DNA of 21,015 nt from an uncultured Oscillospiraceae bacterium (GTDB lineage Bacteria; Bacillota; Clostridia; Oscillospirales; Oscillospiraceae). The stretch spans positions 1 to 21,015 of the forward strand of contig CAKUJA010000039.1 of assembly GCA_934661135.1 (NCBI GenBank). Direction: 5' to 3'. This document shows positions 1 to 6,614 of this stretch, piece after piece. The stretch's first letter is position 1, and the number at the start of each line of letters is the position of its first letter. A program made the position numbers and the translations under genes. The notes under the pieces were generated by a model that searched no databases, was not told the origin of the DNA, and worked only from the letters and a program-made list of their open reading frames with translations.

Positions 1-226
1 GCACAAAGGCGATCCAGTGGTCGACTGATGTGATATAAGACTCAAATGTCGAGCCGAGGAAGTAGCCGATTGTCGGCATCAATGCCTGAAATCCGCCGAA
101 CCACAGTCCGATGGTCAGGTAGTGTTTCCACGTCAGTTTTCGCGTGGAAAGTCCCTTACAGACAGAAACGGCGAAGGCGTCCATCGACAACCCCACCGCG
201 AGCAGCAATAGTTCAACGATTCCCAT
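1..226 (-). CDS. mntP: MntP-type manganese efflux pump, 5' part (runs off the window)
   Basis: The 75 visible codons begin MGIVELLLLAVGLSMDAFAV and continue with a CKGLS segment and an LWFGGFQALMP segment, the typical first two membrane helices of the MntP (DUF204) family. These small inner-membrane proteins export Mn(II) and protect against manganese excess. The Asp in SMDAFAV lies in the first helix and is conserved in the family. The start at 226 is chosen because an AGAGGGTGA ribosome binding site precedes it; an ATG four bases upstream is out of frame and ends after five codons. The 3' part lies beyond base 1. A good promoter lies upstream, but no yybP-ykoY manganese riboswitch is visible in the short leader, although many mntP genes have one. 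Confidence 0.85.
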   Translation of the reverse strand, partial: MGIVELLLLAVGLSMDAFAVSVCKGLSTRKLTWKHYLTIGLWFGGFQALMPTIGYFLGSTFESYITSVDHWIAFV

Positions 227-253
227 TCATTCACCCTCTTGTAAAGTATGGCT

Positions 254-282
254 AATATAGCATGATTCGCGTGAACAGTCAA
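254..282 (-). promoter_or_regulatory. Promoter of mntP
   Basis: On the minus strand TTGACT and TATATT are separated by exactly 17 bases, with TGC before the -10 (extended -10). Transcription would start near 247, about 20 bases before the mntP start codon, leaving no room for a riboswitch. Confidence 0.7.
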
Positions 283-328
283 CAAAATCAAAAGATAAAG
301 TTCAATGACTTAGCGACCGGCGGGACAC

Positions 329-357
329 TTGCTTTTTCTGCTGAAGGCCGGTACAAT
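329..357 (+). promoter_or_regulatory. Promoter of the nucleotidyltransferase gene
   Basis: TTGCTT - 17 bases - TACAAT. The predicted transcript start (near 364) lies downstream of an in-frame upstream start at 329, which supports the start codon at 392. Confidence 0.6.
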
Positions 358-391
358 AGGGACAGAAGATCATGAAATGGAGGACGATCGT

Positions 392-1303
392 ATGAATCGT
401 GAACCGACGCTGGTCATCATGGCTGCCGGAATGGGCAGCCGCTTTGGCGGACTCAAACAGATGACGCCGGTGGATGACGCCGGGCATTTTATCATCGATT
501 TTTCCTTGCGGGACGCATGGCGCGCCGGGTTCCGCAAGGTGGTCTTTATCATCAAGCGGGAGCATGAGCAGACGTTCCACGAGACCATCGGCAGACGTGT
601 GGAGCCGTATTTTGAAACTTACTATGTCTATCAGGAGCTTACCAATTTGCCGGAGGGACTTTCTGTACCGGACGGCCGCGTCAAGCCGTGGGGCACAGGG
701 CACGCGGTTATGTGCTGCCGCGACGTGCTGGATGGGCCATTTGCGGTGCTCAACTCCGATGATTTCTATGGCGCGGGCGCTTTTGCGGCTATGTATCAGT
801 TTTTAAAGCAGAATGAAGATCCCGATTGCTACGCCATGGTCGGCTATCATCTGAAAAATACCGTCACCGAATTCGGCTCGGTTGCCCGCGGCATCTGCGA
901 TGTGCAGGACGGCTATTTGCAGGATGTCGTGGAACGCACGAAAATCTTCAAACGCGGGGAGGATGCCGCCTATACTGAGGATGGCGAGACGTTCTATCCG
1001 CTGTCCGGCAAGAGCGTTGTATCCATGAACTTCTGGGGGTTTACGCCGCGGATGATGGATGAGCTCTGGGCGCGCTTCCCGGCGTTCTACCGGAAGGAAG
1101 TCCCGGAAAACCCGATGAAATGTGAGTTTTATCTGCCGTTCGTTGTCAATGCGCAGCTTCAGGCCGGCACGGTGAAGGTGCGCGTGCTGCCGTGCAGCGA
1201 GACGTGGTACGGCGTGACCTACCATGAGGACTTGGCCTCCGTACAGGCGGCGATTGCCCGTATGGAGCAGGACGGCACCTATACGCCCGGACTCTGGGAC
1301 TGA
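392..1303 (+). CDS. Sugar-phosphate nucleotidyltransferase family protein (NTP transferase)
   Basis: A 303-residue protein. Residues 7-21 contain LVIMAAGMGSRFGGLKQ, the glycine-rich nucleotide-binding signature (GxGxRFGGxK) of NTP transferases that couple an NTP to a sugar phosphate. The sequence LNSDDFYG further on fits the Asp-containing metal site of the fold. Proteins of this layout are usually annotated only as nucleotidyltransferase family protein, and the sugar substrate cannot be read from sequence. The start at 392 follows GGAGG with 8 bases spacing and lies after the predicted promoter. A stem-loop directly follows the stop codon. The gene appears to be monocistronic and diverges from mntP. 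Confidence 0.8.
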   Translation: MNREPTLVIMAAGMGSRFGGLKQMTPVDDAGHFIIDFSLRDAWRAGFRKVVFIIKREHEQTFHETIGRRVEPYFETYYVYQELTNLPEGLSVPDGRVKPWGTGHAVMCCRDVLDGPFAVLNSDDFYGAGAFAAMYQFLKQNEDPDCYAMVGYHLKNTVTEFGSVARGICDVQDGYLQDVVERTKIFKRGEDAAYTEDGETFYPLSGKSVVSMNFWGFTPRMMDELWARFPAFYRKEVPENPMKCEFYLPFVVNAQLQAGTVKVRVLPCSETWYGVTYHEDLASVQAAIARMEQDGTYTPGLWD

Positions 1304-1308
1304 ACCGT

Positions 1309-1339
1309 AAAAAATGCAGACGCGGCAAGCGCGTCTGCA
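1309..1339 (-). terminator. Intrinsic terminator, mainly for the minus strand
   Basis: A perfect 10-bp stem (TGCAGACGCG / CGCGTCTGCA, loop of 5) at 1315-1339. On the minus strand it is followed by six T residues (1309-1314), a canonical terminator. On the plus strand only a loose T/G-rich run follows, so it may also end the nucleotidyltransferase transcript less efficiently. Confidence 0.75.
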
Positions 1340-1371
1340 CTGGTTGGTTGTGTAAAAAGCAATGGCTGCGG

Positions 1372-1383
1372 TTATTTGACCAT
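1372..1383 (-). CDS. Three-residue open frame (MVK) in the candidate small RNA
   Basis: ATG GTC AAA TAA preceded by GGAGG at 1390-1394, six bases upstream. The ribosome binding site is better than that of many real genes, but a three-residue product can only be a ribosome-loading or leader signal. It may be chance. Confidence 0.2.
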   Translation of the reverse strand: MVK

Positions 1384-1447
1384 GGCAGTCCTCCAATCCT
1401 CAAAATCTGTAACCTTTTTGTTTCTAAATTTTTATGGAACTGTCATC

Positions 1448-1476
1448 AGTATACCAGCGTCATAAAAACGATGCAA
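1448..1476 (-). promoter_or_regulatory. Promoter of the candidate small RNA
   Basis: Minus strand TTGCAT - 17 bases - TATACT, with the predicted start near 1441. Confidence 0.55.
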
Positions 1477-1526
1477 GGGGTTAAATCTGAATAATTTCTG
1501 AATTTTTTGCCTGAAAGGAGCTACCC

Positions 1527-2078
1527 ATGAACAATCGAGACGAAAACTGGTTCTCCCGCAACCGTAAATTTATCTTTGGCTTTGCACTTGTCATGCTGGT
1601 GCTGAATATCGTCGTGGCCATGCTTCTCCCGAGCCAGACACCGGTCTCTTGGTCTGGTGAGACCACGGAATATGCGGTCGATGATGAGACATTTGCCGAA
1701 CCGCGCACCGTCGTGCTCGAGGGGACGCTGACGAGCAGCGTCATCGGCGGCACGCGCTTCGACGGGACGCTGACCATCTCCGGCTATGACGAGCTGGACG
1801 GGATGACGTTCCACCTCAAACGCAAAAACAAGCGCTGGGTGGGATATTTCGCCAGCAGCTACGGTCAGGCTACTACCACAGCCGTCCATGAGCTCTATGG
1901 CGACAAGGAACTGTCCTCCGTGATGCTGGATTTCTGGACGAGCATCGAGGGGACGGAGGGCGGCAACGTCTATTATTCGATAGACTTTGAAGCGGCGCAT
2001 TTTTTGGCGCTGGGCAGTGTTACCCGGTCGGTTGCGCTGCGGGAATATCAAAATTATGTACCTTTTGCACAAAAATAG
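1527..2078 (+). CDS. Membrane-anchored hypothetical protein
   Basis: A 183-residue protein with a short basic N-terminus (NRDENWFSRNRK), one hydrophobic segment at about residues 14-33 (FIFGFALVMLVLNIVVAMLL) and a soluble, Thr- and Asp-rich remainder with a predicted beta-rich pattern. The positive N-terminus before the helix suggests a type II or uncleaved signal-anchor topology with the bulk outside the membrane. No domain was recognised. The start follows GAAAGGAG with good spacing. The region upstream shows no convincing plus-strand promoter. A hairpin overlaps the stop codon. Confidence 0.7.
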   Translation: MNNRDENWFSRNRKFIFGFALVMLVLNIVVAMLLPSQTPVSWSGETTEYAVDDETFAEPRTVVLEGTLTSSVIGGTRFDGTLTISGYDELDGMTFHLKRKNKRWVGYFASSYGQATTTAVHELYGDKELSSVMLDFWTSIEGTEGGNVYYSIDFEAAHFLALGSVTRSVALREYQNYVPFAQK

Positions 2079-2094
2079 AAAATAGTTTTTGTGC
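2067..2094 (+). terminator. Stem-loop overlapping the stop codon, possible weak terminator
   Basis: GCACAAAAA pairs with TTTTTGTGC around a 10-base loop. The T run is inside the stem rather than after it, so termination efficiency is uncertain. Confidence 0.35.
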
Positions 2095-2113
2095 GATTCG
2101 TACACAATCCCTC

Positions 2114-2142
2114 TTGCGTTTTTTTGAGAATTCCGCTAAACT
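2114..2142 (+). promoter_or_regulatory. Promoter of the 98-residue protein gene
   Basis: TTGCGT - 17 bases - TAAACT, with the predicted start near 2149, forty bases before the start codon. Confidence 0.55.
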
Positions 2143-2188
2143 GAGTTCGATTTTAAGAGATGTCTAAGAAAAATAAGGAGGTATTCCT

Positions 2189-2485
2189 ATGAAACTGAAA
2201 AACATCAAGGAAGTTGAAGAGTTCCGCAAGGTGATCCACGAGTGTGAAGGCGATGTATACCTCAAGAGTCCGGAAGGCGATGTATTCAACCTGAAAAGCT
2301 CCCTCAGCGAGTATATTGCGCTTGGCCGTCTGCTCGGCGAAGCCGGTGACAGCCTGGAGCTGTTTGCGTCCCGCCGCGAGGACGAGGCACGCCTGCTGGA
2401 GTTCCTGAACGAAATCGATCAGGACGATTACGAGAAGCTGAATCAGTTTGTCTCAAGTTCTTATAAAGAAGCAAAGAACAAGTAA
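2189..2485 (+). CDS. Small acidic hypothetical protein
   Basis: A 98-residue soluble protein, strongly acidic, beginning MKLKNIKEVEEFRKVIHECE. It has a central GDVYLKSPEGDVFNLKSSLSEY segment and a charged C-terminal part (EDEARLLEFLNEIDQDD). No membrane segment, no metal motif and no recognised domain; function unknown. Translation signals are very strong (AAGGAGGT, 7 bases before ATG), it has its own promoter and it is followed by a GC-rich hairpin, so it is a real single-gene unit and probably well expressed. Confidence 0.8.
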   Translation: MKLKNIKEVEEFRKVIHECEGDVYLKSPEGDVFNLKSSLSEYIALGRLLGEAGDSLELFASRREDEARLLEFLNEIDQDDYEKLNQFVSSSYKEAKNK

Positions 2486-2516
2486 CATACGCAAGTTTCC
2501 ATTCCCTTTCCATAGC

Positions 2517-2550
2517 AGCAGTCCCGGTGTCATTCGACGCCGGGACTGCT
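2517..2550 (+). terminator. Hairpin after the 98-residue protein gene; copy 1 of a 34-base palindrome
   Basis: AGCAGTCCCGG and CCGGGACTGCT flank an inner GTC-ATTC-GAC, giving about 15 pairs including one G-T pair. The same 34 bases recur exactly at 2710-2743. It sits 32 bases past the stop codon and probably ends the transcript, although no direct T run follows. Confidence 0.5.
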
Positions 2551-2658
2551 CAGCGTGTCGAAAAAGTCTTTTCGCCCCGCTGCCTGTCCAGCTTTTCAAA
2601 CTTAAAAAGTTTGAAAATCTGCTTAATTGAACGCGAAAGGGGTTGCCCCTTTCACTCT

Positions 2659-2713
2659 TTCCCCGCTACTCTGTCGCGGAACTGCATTTCATCGTTTTTT
2701 GACAGTCTCAGCA
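2659..2713 (+). repeat. Inverted-repeat module A, left copy
   Basis: About 54 bases beginning TTCCCCGCTACTCTGTCGC match the reverse complement of about 20925-20979 with three mismatches. In both copies the module runs directly into a GC-rich hairpin followed by a T run on the same strand. Confidence 0.7.
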
Positions 2714-2743
2714 GTCCCGGTGTCATTCGACGCCGGGACTGCT
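2710..2743 (+). repeat. Copy 2 of the 34-base palindrome
   Basis: Identical to 2517-2550, and followed here by TGTTCTTTTCC, which makes it look like a plus-strand terminator although no gene precedes it closely. Confidence 0.7.
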
Positions 2744-2751
2744 GTTCTTTT

Positions 2752-2855
2752 CCAAACCACAACCGCTCCGCTGGGTCACAGTTTGGTTCCGGGAAACGCA
2801 TTTGGAACCCGCGGCGAATGGAATTTGGAAAATTTACGATAGAATTGTCGGGGCG
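2752..2855 (+). repeat. Inverted-repeat module B, left copy
   Basis: About 100 bases, with shared stretches CTGGGTCACAGTTTGG, CCGCGGCGAATGGAATT and ACGATAGAATTGT, recur in reverse complement at about 20603-20704 with scattered mismatches. Confidence 0.65.
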
Positions 2856-2960
2856 GACGACTCTGTCCGCCCGGCAGTAGGCAAAGATGGTTTCGCAGGA
2901 GTCTGCGGCGAAATCCTAGTGCGGTAAGGGCGGACAGAGCCGTCCGCCCCTACAAGAAGT

Positions 2961-3005
2961 GACGTATTCGTAAGATGTTGCCTGACTGCCATCATCAAGA
3001 TAGCG
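2961..3005 (-). repeat. Repeat module D, left copy
   Basis: Reverse complement of the segment found twice on the right (about 20223-20267 and 20537-20580), with the shared core CTATCTTGATGATGGC followed by GTCAGGCAACATC. Confidence 0.7.
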
Positions 3006-3010
3006 CGCGG

Positions 3011-3049
3011 CGATTCTTTTCTTTCCCTTTTTGAGAAAGAAAAGAATCG
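3011..3049. repeat. Pyrimidine/purine palindrome P1
   Basis: CGATTCTTTTCTTTC and its exact reverse complement around a 9-base loop: 15 perfect pairs. First member of a dispersed family (others near 7928, 12032, 20052, 20368, 20786). Confidence 0.75.
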
Positions 3050-3114
3050 GGGGGCAAAACGGGTCGATGAGTGCCACGGCTCCGATCAATTTCGTGTAGC
3101 GAAGAATTCCGTTT

Positions 3115-3597
3115 TTACAATGTACGCTGCAAAAGCTCAAAAAGCTTCCTTGCGTGCCGCCCTTCGTCCTGCGCAAGGCGCTCGAAGATACACGCGTGCT
3201 CTCCGCCGCGCTGCGCCAGCGTGCAGTACCGCTTCTGCGTTTCAAGCTCCTGTGCATGGCGCTGCCGCAGCGTTTCGTTGAAGCAGGCGGTGCAGACCGG
3301 GCGTGTCGGCGCGGGGCAGAGCTTTTTGCCGCTGGCTAAAAAATAGAGCGCCGCAAGCTGCCGCGCGTGGCAGGTTTCCTCCTGCGCAAGCTGCCGAAGC
3401 GCTTCCTGTGCGCAGTTCGGCGCACAGCGCAAAAGCGAGCGGTAGGCTGCGGCGTCCTGCCATTCGTCCTGCGCCAGCGCTGCGAGCTGCTTTTCAGACA
3501 GCGGCGCGGAGTCCTTTTGTTCATCTGCCTGCGGGCAGGGGACATTCATCACCCGGCTCCAAACCTGCCGGGTTTTCGGATCGTCCATTGGAATCAT
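3115..3597 (-). CDS. Ferritin-like / rubrerythrin-type four-helix protein
   Basis: A 160-residue protein with two helix pairs carrying the expected carboxylate and His ligands: E44 (DEWQ), E73/E74 with H77 (EETCH), E117/E119 (QELE) and E145 with H148 (DEGRH). Repeated ExxH motifs with paired Glu are the signature of di-iron ferritin-like proteins involved in oxidative-stress defence or iron handling. No rubredoxin domain is attached. Several Cys (C21, C58, C62, C76, C94, C102, C105) are unusual for a plain ferritin fold and could bind metal or redox-sense. The start at 3597 is chosen because AAGGAGGG precedes it by 7 bases; a longer frame would start inside the terminator region. A weak GTGACA box lies upstream. 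Confidence 0.75.
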   Translation of the reverse strand: MIPMDDPKTRQVWSRVMNVPCPQADEQKDSAPLSEKQLAALAQDEWQDAAAYRSLLRCAPNCAQEALRQLAQEETCHARQLAALYFLASGKKLCPAPTRPVCTACFNETLRQRHAQELETQKRYCTLAQRGGEHACIFERLAQDEGRHARKLFELLQRTL

Positions 3598-3652
3598 CTC
3601 CGATCCCTCCTTCGCTTCATCGTATGAAGCAGGGCGGGAATTTGTCACGGGC

Positions 3653-3685
3653 AAAAAACGCCCCGCAGCGGATGGCTGCGGGGCG
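3653..3685 (-). terminator. Intrinsic terminator of the small NTPase gene
   Basis: An 11-bp perfect stem CGCCCCGCAGC/GCTGCGGGGCG with a 5-base loop, followed on the minus strand by six T residues. It lies 12 bases after the stop codon at 3697, so the ferritin-like gene downstream needs its own promoter or readthrough. Confidence 0.9.
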
Positions 3686-3696
3686 AAGTAGATGGC

Positions 3697-4110
3697 TCAA
3701 TCCATAAAGCGCGTGATATAGTCGGGCGCGTCTGCCGGGTCGCCGGGCATGGTGAACGTGAACGACACGCTCTGCTCTGCGGAGAACAGGCTGCACCAGT
3801 CGAGGAAGTTCTCCGTCTCAACCGGGTCCTTGCTGCGCGCAACTTTATACAGATTGTCGACAAAGATATGCGAAATATCAAAATTACCCGCGTGCAGGCC
3901 GCTGATGAACCCGCGCAGGAACGTATAACTACCCGAAGTATACTCACTCGCGTCAATCAGACGGACGCGATGATCGACGTCGAAGCGAAGCGCATCGCCG
4001 TTTTCAATGCAGACCATGCTGCCGCGCTCATTCTTCACAGAGGTGTTGATCGCGTTGATGAGCATTTTGGTCTTGCCGGAACCCTCCGGTCCCATCATAA
4101 TGTTAACCAT
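3697..4110 (-). CDS. Small P-loop NTPase of unknown role
   Basis: A 137-residue protein with Walker A GPEGSGKT at residues 7-14 and a hydrophobic strand ending in Asp (HIFVDN), a plausible Walker B, at about residues 82-87. The short length leaves only the core fold. No further domain or membrane segment is visible. Homologues are known to me only as generic ATP-binding proteins, so no function is assigned. AAGGAGG precedes the start codon, a promoter lies 30 bases upstream and a strong terminator follows, so it is a single-gene unit. Confidence 0.75.
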   Translation of the reverse strand: MVNIMMGPEGSGKTKMLINAINTSVKNERGSMVCIENGDALRFDVDHRVRLIDASEYTSGSYTFLRGFISGLHAGNFDISHIFVDNLYKVARSKDPVETENFLDWCSLFSAEQSVSFTFTMPGDPADAPDYITRFMD

Positions 4111-4139
4111 AGGCCATTCCTCCTTTGTGCCTTTTGTTT

Positions 4140-4168
4140 ATTCTACCAGCTTTTCCACGGAAACACAA
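4140..4168 (-). promoter_or_regulatory. Promoter of the small NTPase gene
   Basis: Minus strand TTGTGT - 17 bases - TAGAAT. Confidence 0.55.
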
Positions 4169-4197
4169 GTGCAGTCTTTCCCAAAATGGTAAAGAAT

Positions 4198-5448
4198 TTA
4201 TGAATCGGTGTGCTGGCCGCGCACCGGCAGGGGGGCAAGCGGGTCAACACCGGCCGCTGCCGCGCAGATCGCGTTTGACAGCTCAAAGAAATAGAGCAGC
4301 TCGCCGGTCTGCTGTGCGTTGAGTGTGTCGCAGGAGAGCAGGATGAGCGGCACGTCCGCCGCGGCCTGCGCGTCGACGAAGGCGTCGAGCGTCCCGGCAG
4401 CGACGTCCTCCAGTGTTTGCTCCGTCAGGTGTCCGAGTCCATCGTAGTCCTTCCAGTCCATCTCCACGTGGAGCCGCTGCTGCGGCGCGGCTTTCGCGCG
4501 CAGCATGGTCTGGAACACCGGGTATCGGCCGCTGGTCAGCATGGGGCCGAGTGCGTCGATGCTCTGCGGCAGCATCAGCGGCATGGGCAGAATGCCCATC
4601 CCCGCGCGACACGTCCGCCGCAGCACGGTCTGCTGCCACCAGGCGCCGAGCTTTTGAAGCGAGCCGTTGGTCAGCAGCAGCTCGCTTGTCCGCCCGCGGT
4701 TGGCCAGCGCGTAGCGCGCCCCGGCGTACATCCAGACCGGGTTTTCAAATGCACGCAGATCATATTCGCCGTAAGCGCTGACCGCGCCCTCCCAGAATGC
4801 AAGCGGCTCCACTCCGGCCACGGCCAGCGGCAGAAGGGTGGCGGAGGTCAGCGCGCTGACTGCGCCGCCTAGCTCTGTTGGCATGGGCAGGAAGGTGTAT
4901 CCCTCCTCCTTGGCCATGACTGCCATCGGCGCGTCCGGCAGAGCGGAGACAAAAATTCGGTTTTTCGCGTCTTTTCCATAGCGGCGCTCCATCATCCAGC
5001 GCACCGCGCGGGACGCAATCGCGCTCTCCGGCTCCGGCTGCTCCGGCAGGATGAGGTGCAGACAGAAGTCCTTTCCCTCCAGCCGGTCAAACAGCGCCAG
5101 ATAGTCCTCAGAGCTCATCCGGTCTCCGGCGAAGATCAGCGCAGGCTGCCCCTCGCGCCGTCCGCGCGCAAGAATCGATGCGGCTGCCCGCGCACCGAGC
5201 CAGCTTTCCCCAAGGCCGATGACTACAAGCACCTGCGCCTGCCGGCGGATGGCGTCCGCCGCACGCTCCACCGCGCCGATCGTCCGCGCGACCGCCGCGT
5301 CAGACTGGCCGAGCCAGCCGAGAAAGTCGGCAAAGCCGGGCTGATTGCGCCGCAGGCGCAGATGCGCGTCAAACAGATCCTTTTCCGACGAGAGCAGATT
5401 CGGCAAACTCACACAGCTCCAGATGTTTGAAAGTTCAACTTCGATCAT
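4198..5448 (-). CDS. Phosphoglucose isomerase homologue lacking catalytic motifs (probable pseudoenzyme)
   Basis: A 416-residue protein that follows the bacterial Pgi fold from end to end: VVIGLGESWLGARAA (75-89), LIFAGDRMSSEDYL (104-117), AIASRAVRWMMERRYG (143-158), TELGGAVSALTSATLLPLAVAG (191-212) and GELLYFFELSNAI (near 382-394). The functional motifs are changed: GGS becomes GES (80-82), the SGTTTEP phosphate loop becomes LPEQPEPES (134-142), GGR becomes GGA (194-196), the GESEGK catalytic-Glu loop becomes RRTCRAG (277-283), the His in the GTxLAHTDGG segment is gone (352-366), and the C-terminal helix with the catalytic Lys is cut short. The frame is intact with AAGGAGGG, a promoter and a normal stop, so this is not a decaying pseudogene. 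Isomerase activity is unlikely; the true role is unknown. The start at 5448 is chosen by its ribosome binding site. Confidence 0.75.
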   Translation of the reverse strand: MIEVELSNIWSCVSLPNLLSSEKDLFDAHLRLRRNQPGFADFLGWLGQSDAAVARTIGAVERAADAIRRQAQVLVVIGLGESWLGARAAASILARGRREGQPALIFAGDRMSSEDYLALFDRLEGKDFCLHLILPEQPEPESAIASRAVRWMMERRYGKDAKNRIFVSALPDAPMAVMAKEEGYTFLPMPTELGGAVSALTSATLLPLAVAGVEPLAFWEGAVSAYGEYDLRAFENPVWMYAGARYALANRGRTSELLLTNGSLQKLGAWWQQTVLRRTCRAGMGILPMPLMLPQSIDALGPMLTSGRYPVFQTMLRAKAAPQQRLHVEMDWKDYDGLGHLTEQTLEDVAAGTLDAFVDAQAAADVPLILLSCDTLNAQQTGELLYFFELSNAICAAAAGVDPLAPLPVRGQHTDS

Positions 5449-5480
5449 AGCGACCCTCCTTGGGAAAAATAGTTGCATCC

Positions 5481-5509
5481 AGTATACTACACTTCCCGGA
5501 AAAACGCAA
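5481..5509 (-). promoter_or_regulatory. Promoter of the Pgi-like gene
   Basis: Minus strand TTGCGT - 17 bases - TATACT, with the predicted start near 5475, about 27 bases upstream of the start codon. Confidence 0.6.
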
Positions 5510-5571
5510 AGAATCCCGCCGCGGTTTCTGGTTTTGCCCGGACACAAATTTCAACGTCTCGAAACTGCATT

Positions 5572-5598
5572 GCGGGAACCGGTTTTACCGGCTCCCGC
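5572..5598 (-). terminator. Stem-loop after metA, probable terminator
   Basis: GCGGGA-A-CCGG pairs with CCGG-C-TCCCGC around TTTTA, 8 bases past the metA stop. The T run after the stem is poor, so termination may be partial. Confidence 0.5.
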
Positions 5599-5606
5599 AG
5601 CGCTGC

Positions 5607-6542
5607 TCAGAAACCGGCAAAGACCGGCTCCATCGTATCCAGATCATAGGGCGTTGCCTGATAGACAAAGTAGTTCAGCCAGTTGAGGTAGAGCAGATTC
5701 GCGTGGCTGCGCCAGGTGACGCGCGGCGGCTGCGTATCGTCGTCATTCGGGAAATAGTTGTCGGGGACATGAATCGGAAGTCCCGCGTTTTTGTCACGCA
5801 GATACTCTTTTTGCAGTGTCCCGGCGTCGTATTCCGAATGGCCGGTAATGTAAATCTGGCGTCCGCCCTCGGTCGCCATCGCGTAGATGCCAGCCTGCTC
5901 CGACGAAGCGAGGATTTTCAGCTCGCCGCAGGCTTCTACCTCGTCGCGGTGAATTGTCGTGTGGCGTGAATGCGGCACCATAAACGTGTCGTCAAACCCG
6001 CGCATCAGCATCGAGCTGCGCCGCTCAACCGTGTGGGGGAACACGCCGAACAGCTTCTCCGGCAGGTCGTATTTCCGGATGCCGTAGTGGTAATACAGTC
6101 CGGCCTGCGCGCCCCAGCAGATGTGGAACGTGGAATAGACGTGCGTCTTGCTCCATTCCATAATCCGGCACAGCTCCGGCCAGTATTCCACCTGCTCAAA
6201 CGGCATCTGCTCCACCGGTGCGCCGGTGATGACCATGCCGTCGAAGTTGCGGTCTTTCACCTGGTCAAACACCTGATAAAACTTGAACAGGTGCTCCTTC
6301 GAGGTGTTTTTGGACTCGTGGCTCGATGTGTGGATGAATTCCAGTTCCACCTGAAGCGGCGTGTTGCCGAGCAGCCGTGAAAGCTGCGTCTCCGTTTCGA
6401 TCTTTGTCGGCATCAGATTCAGGACGAGGATTTGAAGCGGACGGATGTCCTGCGTGCTGGCGCGCGTTTCGTTCATCACGAAGATATTCTCGCTTGCAAG
6501 TGTCTGCGCCGCCGGCAGACCGTTCGGAATTTTGATCGGCAT
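5607..6542 (-). CDS. metA: Homoserine O-acetyltransferase (MetA family)
   Basis: A 311-residue MetA protein that acylates the hydroxyl of homoserine, the committing step of methionine synthesis, in the cytoplasm. The catalytic triad is complete: C142 (HICWGAQAG), H235 and E237 (GHSEYDAG). Residue 111 is Glu (ITGAPVEQ). In characterised MetA proteins Glu at this position selects acetyl-CoA and Gly selects succinyl-CoA, so O-acetylhomoserine is the expected product despite the common name succinyltransferase. The start at 6542 is set by GAGGAGG; an upstream in-frame ATG at 6575 falls within the leader. The gene has its own promoter and a Met-rich leader peptide with attenuator (separate entries). 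It lies just downstream of ilvE on the same strand but appears to be a separate unit. Confidence 0.95.
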   Translation of the reverse strand: MPIKIPNGLPAAQTLASENIFVMNETRASTQDIRPLQILVLNLMPTKIETETQLSRLLGNTPLQVELEFIHTSSHESKNTSKEHLFKFYQVFDQVKDRNFDGMVITGAPVEQMPFEQVEYWPELCRIMEWSKTHVYSTFHICWGAQAGLYYHYGIRKYDLPEKLFGVFPHTVERRSSMLMRGFDDTFMVPHSRHTTIHRDEVEACGELKILASSEQAGIYAMATEGGRQIYITGHSEYDAGTLQKEYLRDKNAGLPIHVPDNYFPNDDDTQPPRVTWRSHANLLYLNWLNYFVYQATPYDLDTMEPVFAGF

Positions 6543-6570
6543 AGGGGTTCCTCCTCGTTTTTCACAGTCA

Positions 6571-6614
6571 GACAAAGAAAGGCGGTCATGGACAACGCAC
6601 CCATGACCGCCTTT
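6571..6614 (-). terminator. Attenuator terminator of metA
   Basis: A perfect 14-bp stem AAAGGCGGTCATGG/CCATGACCGCCTTT with a 9-base loop (6578-6614), followed on the minus strand by CTTTGTC after the stem's own TTT. It lies 22 bases past the leader-peptide stop codon and about 35 bases before the metA start. Confidence 0.85.

Larger units (their letters stand above)
1309..1441 (-). ncRNA. Candidate small RNA of about 130 nt
   Basis: A good minus-strand promoter (1448-1476) and a strong minus-strand terminator (1309-1339) bracket about 130 bases between two plus-strand genes, with no minus-strand gene in between or after. The RNA would carry a GGAGG ribosome binding site with correct spacing before a four-codon frame, ATG GTC AAA TAA. 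It could be a regulatory RNA, a minimal leader-type transcript or a 3' antisense RNA to the nucleotidyltransferase gene. No known family was recognised. Confidence 0.45.
2486..3114. other. Non-coding repeat-rich block, left
   Basis: No gene was accepted in these 629 bases. They hold two identical 34-base hairpins (2517, 2710), an 11-bp perfect stem TTTTCAAACTT/AAGTTTGAAAA (2593-2617), a G/C stem AAAGGGG/CCCCTTT (2636-2652), two GGGCGGAC/GTCCGCCC hairpins (2851-2872, 2928-2949) and a T/A-type palindrome (3011-3049). Three sub-blocks are present again in inverted orientation at 20.5-21.0 kb. Confidence 0.75.

Noticed and set aside
227..328. A manganese riboswitch (yybP-ykoY) upstream of mntP
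   Set aside because: The promoter places transcript start about 20 bases from the start codon, leaving no space, and no characteristic motif is present.
329..391. A 21-residue N-terminal extension of the nucleotidyltransferase
   Set aside because: The upstream start coincides with the -35 box of the predicted promoter and lacks a ribosome binding site; GGAGG precedes the start at 392.
4198..5448. Annotating the Pgi-like gene as glucose-6-phosphate isomerase or as a pseudogene
   Set aside because: The fold matches but all catalytic motifs are changed, so the enzyme name would mislead; the frame and expression signals are intact, so it is not a broken gene.
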